Shown here one piece after another: positions 48,164 through 55,333 of a stretch of DNA of 64,000 nucleotides. This DNA is from CALUOB01 sp944322305 (GTDB lineage: Bacteria > Actinomycetota > Coriobacteriia > Coriobacteriales > Coriobacteriaceae). The notes under the pieces were generated by a model. It was given only the letters and a program-made list of their open reading frames with translations, was not told where the DNA came from and did no database searches. Each line of letters begins with the position of its first letter. Position 1 is the stretch's first letter. The stretch spans positions 992,001-1,056,000 of the forward strand of contig OZ007031.1 in the NCBI GenBank assembly GCA_963931605.1, read 5' to 3'. The translations under genes and the position numbers were made by a program.

Positions 48164-48906
48164 CAGTAGGCCCCCTTCCCGTCGAGCATGGATCGGACGG
48201 TCGAGAACATGAGCTTGAGGTCATGAGCCGGCGAGCTCTTCTCGATGTAGTCGAGGTCGAGGTCGACCATCTCCTCGAAGGAGGAGTCCGAGCGCGTGGA
48301 CGCCTGCCACGCTCCGCCACAGCCGGGCTTGACGCGCAGACGCCGCATGGCGCGCTCGTCGTATTGGACAACCTCCCTTGGCAGCGCCGGGCGCGGGCCG
48401 ATGAGGGACATCTGGCCCGTGAAGACGTTCAGCAGCTGCGGGAGCTCGTCGATGGAGTGCCTGCGGATGAAGTGACCCAAGCCCGGGATGACGCGCGGGT
48501 CGTCCTTGATCTTGAACAGCGGGCCGTCCGCCTCGTTTTGATCCCGGAGCTCCACAAGCATCTCGTCTGCGTGCGGCACCATCGAGCGGAACTTCCACAT
48601 GCGGAAGAAGCGGTAGGTGCCGTCGGCGCGCACGCGGCCCGCGCGCAGCTGGCTATAGAGCGGGCCGGCGCCCGGGGACTTCACGCAGATGGCGGCGGAG
48701 AGGGCGAGGCCCGGGACGAGCAGGACCGCCAAGGCGGCTCCCGACGCCACGACGTCGAAGGCCCGCTTGGCGGCGCGGTAGCCGTAGCGGCCCGGCACAG
48801 GGCGCACGCCAGAGTCGGCGCCGTGCAGCAGCGTGACCGCCTCGGCGTCAGTGAGCCCAATGGCAGCAACCTCCCCCGCCAGCGGGGCGCTATCTTCTCT
48901 TCTCAT
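48163..48906 (-). CDS. initiating undecaprenyl-phosphate sugar phosphotransferase
   Basis: 247 residues from ATG 48906 (48945 is possible but has no better ribosome site). One N-terminal hydrophobic helix (AKRAFDVVASGAALAVLLVPGL), then the WbaP/WcaJ catalytic core: YRFFRMWKFRSMV, DPRVIPGLGHFIRRHSIDELPQL, NVFTGQMSLIGPRP, VKPGCGGAWQ. It transfers the first sugar phosphate to undecaprenyl phosphate. It is a short, single-helix member, as in monotopic PGTs. Confidence 0.94.
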   Translation of the reverse strand: MRREDSAPLAGEVAAIGLTDAEAVTLLHGADSGVRPVPGRYGYRAAKRAFDVVASGAALAVLLVPGLALSAAICVKSPGAGPLYSQLRAGRVRADGTYRFFRMWKFRSMVPHADEMLVELRDQNEADGPLFKIKDDPRVIPGLGHFIRRHSIDELPQLLNVFTGQMSLIGPRPALPREVVQYDERAMRRLRVKPGCGGAWQASTRSDSSFEEMVDLDLDYIEKSSPAHDLKLMFSTVRSMLDGKGAY

Positions 48907-49023
48907 CGGCGAGACCCCCCCCCGCAGCGTTTTCGCAGGAGGCAATCCTTCTCTTCCAGCATTCCGACCCGTGCTCCCGACCCTCGTGAACCTTCGCTTG
49001 CAGAACCTGCGCCCTCGGTGCCG

Positions 49024-49629
49024 TCAGCTCTTCCTCGGCACGTCCAGGGGCATGCACTCCGTGAAGCCGCCGTCCGCGTCGGTGACGCGCACCAGGCAGC
49101 GCCTGCGGTGGCGGTCCACCCTGCTCACGCGCGCCTCCTGGCCCACCAGCGGGCCGCGCTCCACGCGCAGGACGCCGTGCTCGATCACGGCCTCGCTGTT
49201 GCGCAGCACATGCTCCGGCCCGGCGGCACCGACGAGCCACGCCGCGGCCTCGTCGGAAAGCGGCATGTACGAAGCGCCGAACGCCCCGGCGAGCTCCGCG
49301 GGGAACGTGAGGCCCGCGAGCGCCTTGGCGAGCGCCCGCACGTCGGAGGTCTGCGCGAACGCCGTCCCCCTGTAGGCGGGCACGGTGTCCAGGCGCCAGA
49401 CGCCGCCGCGCTTGAACCAGCGCTCCTTGCGCAGGGCGAACGCGTCCGCCAGCACCACGCGCGGAAGGACCCTGAGGAGCCTCTCGCACGTGGCGCGCTC
49501 GCGGCTCTCGGGCACGCGCAGCACGTACCAGCGCAAACGCCCCCGCGGGCTCCTGCGCCCCGCGGGCAGGCCGAGCGGAAGGGCGGCGCCGGCACCTGCG
49601 CGCGTGCTTCTCTCCACCGCAACAGCCAT
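49024..49629 (-). CDS. NusG-like processive antiterminator (LoaP/UpxY type)
   Basis: 201 residues from ATG 49629, preceded by GGGAGG. RWYVLRVPESRERATCE is the NGN-domain start, and EHGVLRVERGPLVGQEARVSRVDRHRRR is a KOW domain. Specialised NusG paralogues of this kind head long polysaccharide or antibiotic operons, associate with RNA polymerase after reading a leader RNA hairpin, and prevent premature termination. Here it is the first gene, followed by 12 kb of polysaccharide genes. The NGN sequence is quite divergent and has a long Ala/Arg N-terminus. Confidence 0.8.
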   Translation of the reverse strand: MAVAVERSTRAGAGAALPLGLPAGRRSPRGRLRWYVLRVPESRERATCERLLRVLPRVVLADAFALRKERWFKRGGVWRLDTVPAYRGTAFAQTSDVRALAKALAGLTFPAELAGAFGASYMPLSDEAAAWLVGAAGPEHVLRNSEAVIEHGVLRVERGPLVGQEARVSRVDRHRRRCLVRVTDADGGFTECMPLDVPRKS

Positions 49630-49868
49630 GGGCACCCTCCCTTAGCAACTCGTCTACCTGCGGAAACGCAAGCGATTTACGTAAGCGGGGTGTCTGGAAA
49701 GGTACACATTTGCAAGCACCCGCCCGGAGCGCCTGCGTACCGCGCTCAGACGGCGCGAACCACAACATGTGGACTGTGGAAAACGTATTGAGGGCTGTTT
49801 AGGGCTTTTATTCGTGTAGAATAGCTGTGCTGAGAGGTGTCTAAAAAGGTGTACTTTTTTTGACACCT
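49630..49868 (-). promoter_or_regulatory. polysaccharide operon leader with stem-loop and repeated motif
   Basis: On the plus strand, 49835-49868 forms a near-perfect stem-loop: AGGTGTC/GACACCT outside, AAAAAG/CTTTTT inside, loop GTGTA. The motif GGTGTCTAAAAAGGTGTAC at 49836-49854 recurs as GGTGTCTGGAAAGGTACAC at 49689-49707 (15 of 19 identical). The operon promoter probably lies just right of 49868; on the minus strand TTTACA and TTAAAC with 16 bases between (about 49913-49940) is a weak candidate. CACAACATGTGG occurs at 49761 and again at 49977. Confidence 0.6.
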
Positions 49869-50530
49869 GCACTGTAGAAGCAAACCGCAGGTAGCGCACG
49901 CTGCGCCGCGTTTAAAACTCCCCTATTTCCTTGTAAAACCAAATGACGCAAACACAACGTCGTATAGGCGATGCATCACAACATGTGGCGACCGCGCGCC
50001 AACACATTTGGCATCCGGCTGACCAGCCTCGCACAAACAAACCCGCCCGAGCTCTATGCACGTCACAGAGCTGCCACACTGGCTCAATCCCGCAATACCT
50101 CTTCGGAGGTTTTGCGGAGCGGGAGTGCAAAGGCATTACCGCCCCGGTTTTCTATACGTTGTCACTCGGTTCAGCCCGGCGGCATTCTCAACGCAGAGAG
50201 ATCTGCGCGATAACAGTGCGATGCTCGGCGGCAGCCATGTGGACAGCCCGACAAAACTGCCGTTGACGACTACCGAAGAGAAACCATGCCCGACCTGCCA
50301 TCTTCAACATGCTCTTCTCGCCCGACTTGGCGGTGCGGACGCGAGCACCGGCGGACAGTAAGCAGGTACCAAGCGGGAGAACGGGCGAGACCACCCGACA
50401 GCAGGGCCATGTCATGGGCCGCACTTCGTCGCGCCGCCATACCCCGCAGCTACGTCGCCTCTTGGCGTACCCGCCGCAAGCGGATGGGTATAGAGAGACC
50501 GTAGGTTCCGCCGCGGAGAAAGGACCGGCC
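49869..50530. other. about 660 bases without a gene
   Basis: The left end is the probable polysaccharide promoter region. The rest, to the PNPOx start, has only short frames without ribosome sites or recognisable families on either strand. GC content is lower than average. It may be residual DNA between two accessory modules. Confidence 0.5.
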
Positions 50531-50929
50531 ATGGACGAGGTTCTCGCCTATCTCAAAAAGCACCCCACGTACTTCCTTGCCACCGTTAACGAGAACGGCA
50601 ACCCGCAGGTGCGCCCGTTTGGCACCGCCACCAAGTTCGAGGGCAAGCTCCTTATCCAGACCGGCAAGAAGAAGGCGGTTTCGCGCCAGATGCACGCCCA
50701 TCCGCGCGTTGAGCTGTGCGCCTTGGGCGACGACGGATCGTGGCTGCGCGTGGCCGCCGACGCGCGCGAGGTAGACAGCACAGAGGCACGCCAAGCCGTG
50801 TTGGACGACCACCCCGAGCTGCAGGGCATGTACGCGGCCGACGACGGCAACTGCGAGGTCTTTGCGCTGGAAAACGCCACCGCAACGTTCAGCTCGTTCA
50901 CTGCTGAGCCCAAAACCGTCACGTTCTAA
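50531..50929 (+). CDS. pyridoxamine 5'-phosphate oxidase-related flavin protein
   Basis: 132 residues from ATG 50531 with GAGAAAGGA upstream. FLATVNENGNPQVRPFGTATKFEGKLLIQTGKKKAVSRQM matches, in pieces, the split-barrel FMN-binding fold of the PNPOx-like family. Such small proteins bind FMN, F420 or heme and act in redox detoxification; the ligand cannot be told here. Single gene. Confidence 0.85.
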   Translation: MDEVLAYLKKHPTYFLATVNENGNPQVRPFGTATKFEGKLLIQTGKKKAVSRQMHAHPRVELCALGDDGSWLRVAADAREVDSTEARQAVLDDHPELQGMYAADDGNCEVFALENATATFSSFTAEPKTVTF

Positions 50930-51055
50930 CGCGGTGCGCTTAGGCACCCCATCGCAAGCGGCGAGCCCCCGTGCCCGCCGCTTTTGCCGTAGACGCAATT
51001 GTAGAAGTTTTTGCGAATCATCGCCTTACCAAAGTCAGGGCTATATAGCATTTTG

Positions 51056-51073
51056 CTGTACAATGTCATACAG
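51056..51073 (+). promoter_or_regulatory. palindrome overlapping the toxin-antitoxin promoter
   Basis: CTGTA-CAATGTCA-TACAG lies six bases before the antitoxin start and includes TACAAT, a good -10 box. A dyad at this place is what an autoregulating RelB/DinJ-like antitoxin would bind. Confidence 0.5.
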
Positions 51074-51078
51074 ATGTG

Positions 51079-51591
51079 ATGGATATGGCGCAGTCTATAC
51101 TGAGCGTTCGCATGGACAGCGAAACAAAAGCAGCTTTCGCAGCGTTTTGCGAAGAGGTCGGCATGAGCGTCTCGACCGCTATCAACCTCTTTGCGCGTCA
51201 AACCGTGCGCGAACGGCGCATCCCCTTTGTAATATCCGCAGCCCCCACCAGCAAAAACGCACGGCCGGACACCGACGCTGGCGTCCTTTCGCTGCAAGAG
51301 ATCGCCTCCGCGGTTACACGCTGTGCTTCTCGCAAACCGGGCATCTCTAAAGTTGTGCTGTTTGGCTCCTACGCGCGGGGAGAGGCGCGGCCCGAGAGCG
51401 ACGTTGACCTGCGCGTTGAATACGACGAAGGGGCGCTCTCGCTGCTCGGTCTGTCCGAATTCTCCCAAGATGTGCAAGATGCGACGGGAAAGCCCGTTGA
51501 CATTGTTTCGCGCCACGACCTGGGCGATGACGCTTTTGCCCAGGCGATCCAGCTCGAGGGGGTAACGCTGTATGAGCGCCAAGAACACTGA
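51079..51591 (+). CDS. RelB/DinJ-like domain fused to a MNT nucleotidyltransferase (antitoxin)
   Basis: 170 residues from ATG 51079. Residues 3-52 (QSILSVRMDSETKAAFAA, MSVSTAINLFARQTV, RRIPFVIS) are a full RelB/DinJ ribbon-helix-helix antitoxin domain. Residues about 68-168 are a minimal nucleotidyltransferase: VVLFGSYARGEARPESDVDL gives Gly96-Ser97 and Asp108/Asp110. In HepT-MntA systems the MNT protein neutralises HepT by AMPylating a tyrosine. Here a DNA-binding domain from another antitoxin class is joined in front of it. The HEPN gene overlaps by 20 bases. Confidence 0.88.
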   Translation: MDMAQSILSVRMDSETKAAFAAFCEEVGMSVSTAINLFARQTVRERRIPFVISAAPTSKNARPDTDAGVLSLQEIASAVTRCASRKPGISKVVLFGSYARGEARPESDVDLRVEYDEGALSLLGLSEFSQDVQDATGKPVDIVSRHDLGDDAFAQAIQLEGVTLYERQEH

Positions 51592-51949
51592 CGACGGCCG
51601 CGTGGCGGAGCTTTACCGTGTAATAGGCGAAACGCGTGAGCGTATCAAGGTGCTCGGCCTCACCCGTGATGCGTTTGTTGCGGATGAATCCGTTCAGGGT
51701 CGCATAAATGCCGACGCCATTTTCATGTGCATCCTCCGTGCTGCGGAAGAGGCCGGCAACATGTCGGATGAGACAAAGCGCGCATATCCGCATATTCCTT
51801 GGAGGGCAATCCACGCCATGCGGAACATCTTCGCTCATCACTATGGAAAACTCGATCGGTCGATCGTCTGGAGCGCTGTTGCAGACGACTTTCCCCTGCT
51901 TGAGAACTTCTGCCGCGAGTTCGCAGAGGACCACGGGTTCGCCCTGTAA
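51572..51949 (+). CDS. HEPN toxin (HepT/DUF86 family)
   Basis: 125 residues from ATG 51572, overlapping the MNT gene. The HEPN motif RX4HXY is intact: Arg84, NIFA, His89, His90, Tyr91 in MRNIFAHHYGKLD, followed by RSIVW. This is the ribonuclease signature of HepT, whose Tyr is the AMPylation target of MntA. GRINADAIFMCILRAAEEAGN is the dimer-interface helix. Toxin after antitoxin, coupled by overlap. Confidence 0.9.
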   Translation: MSAKNTDDGRVAELYRVIGETRERIKVLGLTRDAFVADESVQGRINADAIFMCILRAAEEAGNMSDETKRAYPHIPWRAIHAMRNIFAHHYGKLDRSIVWSAVADDFPLLENFCREFAEDHGFAL

Positions 51950-51975
51950 GTTCCCCTGCGTAAAGGAGCAGCCCC

Positions 51976-52500
51976 ATGGATGTGATTACCAGCGCATACG
52001 CCTCGCCGCTTGGCGGCATTACGCTCGCTGCGGATGAGCAAGGGCTTGCCGGCTTGTGGTTTGACGGGCAGCAACATTTTGGGGAGCTCGGCTCCGCGCG
52101 GCGACGCTTTGAGCCGCGTGTCGGCGCGCACAACGCCATCGCGCGGCACACGCTTGACGCGGCGCGCGTGTGGCTTGACGCCTATTTTGCAGGCGAGAAC
52201 CCCGGCAACGTGCCACCGCTGCATCTGCAAGGCACGCCGTACCAGCAGCGCATATGGCGCCTCCTGCTTGAGATTGAGCCCGGTAGCACAACAACCTACG
52301 GCGCGCTCGCGCAAGCGTACGAGCGGCGCTTTGGGACGCGCACCTCGCCGCGCGCCGTTGGATCGGCGGTCGGACGCAACCCCGTTTCCATCATCGTGCC
52401 CTGCCACCGCGTGCTGGGGGCCAGCGGCAACCTCACCGGCTACGCCGGCGGCGTTGAGCGCAAGCGAGCGCTGCTCGCGCTGGAGCACGCGCTGGCCTAG
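51976..52500 (+). CDS. ogt: methylated-DNA--protein-cysteine methyltransferase
   Basis: 174 residues with AAAGGAG upstream. VPCHRVLGASGNLTGYAGG holds the alkyl-acceptor Cys143, and the winged-helix RAVGSAVGRNP precedes it. The enzyme repairs O6-alkylguanine by self-alkylation. N-terminal ribonuclease-H-like domain is present, so it is the Ogt form without an Ada activator. Follows the HEPN gene after 26 bases but is probably independent. Confidence 0.95.
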   Translation: MDVITSAYASPLGGITLAADEQGLAGLWFDGQQHFGELGSARRRFEPRVGAHNAIARHTLDAARVWLDAYFAGENPGNVPPLHLQGTPYQQRIWRLLLEIEPGSTTTYGALAQAYERRFGTRTSPRAVGSAVGRNPVSIIVPCHRVLGASGNLTGYAGGVERKRALLALEHALA

Positions 52501-52862
52501 CACCGGCCGTGGGATAGGCCGCACGATTGTGCCTCTCGCCCACCGCACGCGAACTACGGGACGTTCTGAACGAGACTGACATTGCCGAGCTGCTGAACCG
52601 CGCGCTTATCACCCACCGGGATACGGCGGAATGGCGCTCCTGCGACCCCGTGGGTTGCCACCGTTGAGAACGCCACCTTCATGAACGCCACGCTTACCGG
52701 AGCGCTGTGACACGCGTTTCTCTCGATCTTCGTTTGGGTTCCAACTGCTCTGCAGAACAGGCGACGCCCCATGATGAATTTTGAAGTTCGCGCCCATTTG
52801 ATGTATGCGTTGGGCTTGAATATAAGCAATAGAGAAAGGAACGTGACGCGGAGGGAGCCCTC
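52501..52862. other. 362-base gap with a promoter for yjbR
   Basis: TTGATG (52798-52803) and TATAAG (52821-52826) are 17 bases apart, a good promoter 36 bases before the yjbR start. Upstream, a broken frame reads RDVLNETDIAELLNR then a stop, with a second short piece NATFMNATLTGAL in another frame; the latter looks weakly like a pentapeptide repeat. No full gene. Confidence 0.5.
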
Positions 52863-53246
52863 ATGAACCTCGATCGCATCGACGCACGGCTGCTTGCGCA
52901 CCCCGGAGCCACCAAGGCGCTGCACGAGAAGTGGGGCTGGATGGTGTACTGGGTGGGCGGCAAGCAGTTTGCCTGCGAGTTCACCGCAGGGCCCGACGCA
53001 AAGGCGCCCTACGCCGGGCGTCACCTGCTCTCGCTCAAATGCGACCCCGATCGCATCCGCGAGCTGCGCGCCGAATGGCCCGAGACCGTTCTCCCCGCCT
53101 ACTACTCCGACGGGCGCACGTGGATATCGGTCGATTTGGACGCCAACCTGCCAGAGAGGCTCGTGCTCAGCCTGTGCGACACGAGCTACGCCTTGGTTTT
53201 TGCCAAGCTGCCCAAGCGCTTACAGCACGAAATCGCGGCAAAATAG
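52863..53246 (+). CDS. MmcQ/YjbR family protein
   Basis: 127 residues with GGAGGGAG upstream. HEKWGWMVYWVGGKQFACEF, LLSLKCDPDRIRELRAEWP, and WISVDLDANLP lead to the typical C-terminal LCDTSYALVFAKLPKR. The family has a CyaY-like fold and binds DNA in some members; function unknown. A degraded copy of its 3' end follows downstream. Confidence 0.88.
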   Translation: MNLDRIDARLLAHPGATKALHEKWGWMVYWVGGKQFACEFTAGPDAKAPYAGRHLLSLKCDPDRIRELRAEWPETVLPAYYSDGRTWISVDLDANLPERLVLSLCDTSYALVFAKLPKRLQHEIAAK

Positions 53247-53424
53247 CCCGCCGCGAGCCCTCGTCGGATTTTGGATGTTGTTTTGCCCGAGCCTGCCAAG
53301 TATACGAAAAAACGGCAACGCTCTGACCTGCGGTTTTATCAGACAGAATGTGCGGTGTACTTTAGAGACCCTCGCAAAACAACATCCATTTTTATCTCAG
53401 GCACAAAACAGACCAAAAAAAACC

Positions 53425-53540
53425 TGCATCACGGTTGATGTAACGCCGGCCCGCACGAGAGGCTCGCACTCAGCTTGCACGGCATGTGCCACAGGCCTGT
53501 CTTTGCCGAGCTGTCCCGACGCCCGCAGCGTGCGCGAGTG
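53425..53540 (+). pseudogene. degenerate second copy of the yjbR 3' end
   Basis: ATCACGGTTGATGTAACGCC aligns with the yjbR stretch coding WISVDLDA, and GAGAGGCTCGCACTCAGC to VFAELSRRP aligns with PERLVLSL to VFAKLPKR, with gaps and frame breaks. Likely a relic of tandem duplication or of a second family member. The surrounding 53247-53567 holds nothing else recognised. Confidence 0.5.
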
Positions 53541-53567
53541 AACTGGGTGGCAAGCAAAACGCCTCGA

Positions 53568-54044
53568 TCACCCTTCAAAGCCGATCGTCCCTTTGCTCAA
53601 CAACCGCTCCGCCCGGCAGACAAGCTCACGGTAACGCGGATCGGCACCAGCGAAATCGAACCATGCGGGGTCAGCCAGCTGCTCGGCAACCGCCCGCTGC
53701 ATGCGGGCGCACATTTCGTTTCCCTGGCGCGCCTTGTGCGCGGCCCAACCCTCGCCCGCGCCCGCTGGGTCGAGCAGGTCCGCCACGCGGTCAAAAAGCG
53801 GCATGGGGCGCGCCGCCGCATCGGGCGCATCGAGGCGTTCCGCCAGCTCAACCGCGCGGGCAAGCGCATCCAGCGCACCGTCCCTGTCGCCCGCACGGCG
53901 CAACGCGCCAGCCAGCTCCAGCGTCATGACAAGATTGTAGTGAGGACTCGCCGCCTCCATATCAAATGCCTCGTGCAGCGCCATCCCGGCGGCCGCCGCG
54001 CGGCGCGCATAGCCGGCATCCTCAGTCATGCTCGTCGTAACCAA
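53568..54044 (-). pseudogene. C-terminal fragment of a TPR-containing regulator, probably broken
   Basis: 158 codons from ATG 54044 with no ribosome site. TLELAGALRRAGDRDGALDALARAVELAE is a TPR-like helical hairpin, and PLFDRVADLLDP followed by MCARMQRAVAEQLADPAWF resembles the C-terminal helical domain of XRE-type regulators that end in TPRs. No helix-turn-helix precedes it. I read it as the tail of a truncated regulator; an intact small TPR protein is the alternative. Confidence 0.5.
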
Positions 54045-54140
54045 GGAGGAAGAAGGAGACGGTCGAGCGCGACGGGGTGCGCGTCGAGGTCATGCCCGCG
54101 TGGAAGTTCTTGTTGGGCGAGTGCGCATAACCTAAGCCCA

Positions 54141-54186
54141 GATTGAAACGCAAGACGAAACGGATCCGTCCCCATTCTCCCTGTTA
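54141..54186 (-). repeat. REP-like palindromic repeat, copy A
   Basis: GAAACGGATCCGTCCCC (54157-54173) matches the core of copies B-D; the outer arms are altered. Its right end is the stop codon region of the HxlR gene (CTGTTA). Confidence 0.65.
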
Positions 54187-54516
54187 TCGCGGGCGATGCT
54201 CCTCACCCCACAGACAGAGCTGGTCGAGCACCTTCATGAGCGAGGTGCCGAGCTCAGTGAGAGAGTACTCGACCCTAGGCGGGATCTGCGGGTACTCGCG
54301 ACGCACCACCAGGCCGTCGCGCTCCAGCTCGCGCAGGTTGGCCGCGAGTGTCCTATCCGCGATACCGCCCAGGTACCGGCGCATCTCGTTAAAGCGCACC
54401 GGCTCGTATTCCATGAGGCAGTAGAGGATGGCAGCTTTGTGCTTGCCCTGGATGAGCGACATGGTGTAGCTGTACCCTGTGTCCCCGTACCGCGCCTCCG
54501 CGATGCCCGACGCCAT
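54184..54516 (-). CDS. HxlR-family transcriptional regulator
   Basis: 110 residues from ATG 54516 with AAGGAGG upstream. The winged helix has KHKAAILYCLMEYEPVRFNEMRRYLGGIADRTLAANLRELERDGLV, in pieces diagnostic of HxlR. Many members sense quinones, aldehydes or oxidants through a cysteine; Cys33 is a candidate, the usual N-terminal one being absent. Divergent from a flavin reductase across a perfect palindrome, so it probably controls that gene and itself. Confidence 0.93.
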   Translation of the reverse strand: MASGIAEARYGDTGYSYTMSLIQGKHKAAILYCLMEYEPVRFNEMRRYLGGIADRTLAANLRELERDGLVVRREYPQIPPRVEYSLTELGTSLMKVLDQLCLWGEEHRPR

Positions 54517-54561
54517 GACATCCTCCTTCTGCGTCCCCGATGGGACACTTACTTTGCAATA

Positions 54562-54586
54562 AGTACCTAAACTTAAAGTAGGTACT
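54562..54586. promoter_or_regulatory. perfect operator palindrome between hxlR-like and flavin reductase genes
   Basis: AGTACCTA (54562-54569), a nine-base spacer, and TAGGTACT (54579-54586). It sits midway in the 136-base divergent intergenic region and is the obvious binding site of the HxlR protein. Confidence 0.75.
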
Positions 54587-54652
54587 AGCATCTCCTATAG
54601 CGCAACAGGATACTTGGTTCTGCAGGCAAGGGCCATACCGAAAGGAGTATCC

Positions 54653-55213
54653 ATGAAGAAGAGTCTGGGCAATGCGGGCGAGCTGTTCCCGCAGTCGGTG
54701 TTTATCATCGCGAGCTACGGCGACGACGGCACGCCCAACGCCATGAACGCCGCCTGGGCGGGCGAGTGCACCCGCCACGAGATCTGCTTCAACATCGGCG
54801 ACCACAAGACCACCGAGAACATCGTCAAACGTGGTGCGTTCACCGTGGCGCCGGCCAACGCGGCAAACGTGGTCACGGCTGACTACTTCGGCATCGCTAC
54901 CGGCAAGCGCGTCAACAAGGCCGAAAAGAGCGGGCTTACCTTTACCCGTTCCGAGCACGTGGACGCACCCGTCATCGAGGAGTACCCGCTCACCATGGAG
55001 TGCGAAGTCTCCGCAATCGACGGCGACGAGCACGGCGCGCGCATCGTGGGCAAGATCGTGAACGTACTCGTGGACGAAGATGTCCTCGATGCCGACGGCA
55101 AGGTAGACTTTGGCAAGTTCCAGCCGCTTGTGTACGACGCCGCACACATGACCTACCGCGTGGTGGGCAAGGAAGTCGGTGGCGCTTGGAGCGTCGGCAA
55201 GCCGCTCGTGTAG
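54653..55213 (+). CDS. flavin reductase-like domain protein
   Basis: 186 residues from ATG 54653 with AAAGGAG. FIIASYGDDGTPNAMNAAWAG, CFNIGDHKTTENIVKRGAFTVAPAN and the terminal TYRVVGKEVGGAW are the FMN-binding split-barrel core of the flavin reductase/FlaRed family. With an HxlR regulator alongside, a role in reducing quinones or other electrophiles is likely. A large hairpin follows. Confidence 0.9.
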   Translation: MKKSLGNAGELFPQSVFIIASYGDDGTPNAMNAAWAGECTRHEICFNIGDHKTTENIVKRGAFTVAPANAANVVTADYFGIATGKRVNKAEKSGLTFTRSEHVDAPVIEEYPLTMECEVSAIDGDEHGARIVGKIVNVLVDEDVLDADGKVDFGKFQPLVYDAAHMTYRVVGKEVGGAWSVGKPLV

Positions 55214-55221
55214 TCACAGGC

Positions 55222-55261
55222 GCAGGGCCCGCCGTTCTGGCACGCGAACGGTGAGCCCTGC
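55222..55261 (+). terminator. hairpin after the flavin reductase gene
   Basis: GCAGGGC pairs with GCCCTGC and, inside, CCGTTC with GAACGG. There is no U tract, so it may terminate weakly or stabilise the mRNA end. Confidence 0.5.
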
Positions 55262-55276
55262 CGGTATTGTTTCAAT

Positions 55277-55333
55277 GGGATGAAACGATCCCGCCCTTGG
55301 ATTGAAACGAGCACGTCCCCAACCAACCCGTTA
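55277..55333 (-). repeat. REP-like palindromic repeat, copy B
   Basis: TTGAAACGAGCACGTCCCC then AACCAACCCGTTA; the right end contains the permease stop codon. A second TGAAACGATCCCG precedes it, so this copy looks expanded. Confidence 0.7.

Noticed and set aside
50056..50361. 101-codon plus-strand frame before the PNPOx gene
   Set aside because: No ribosome site or family; low coding character.
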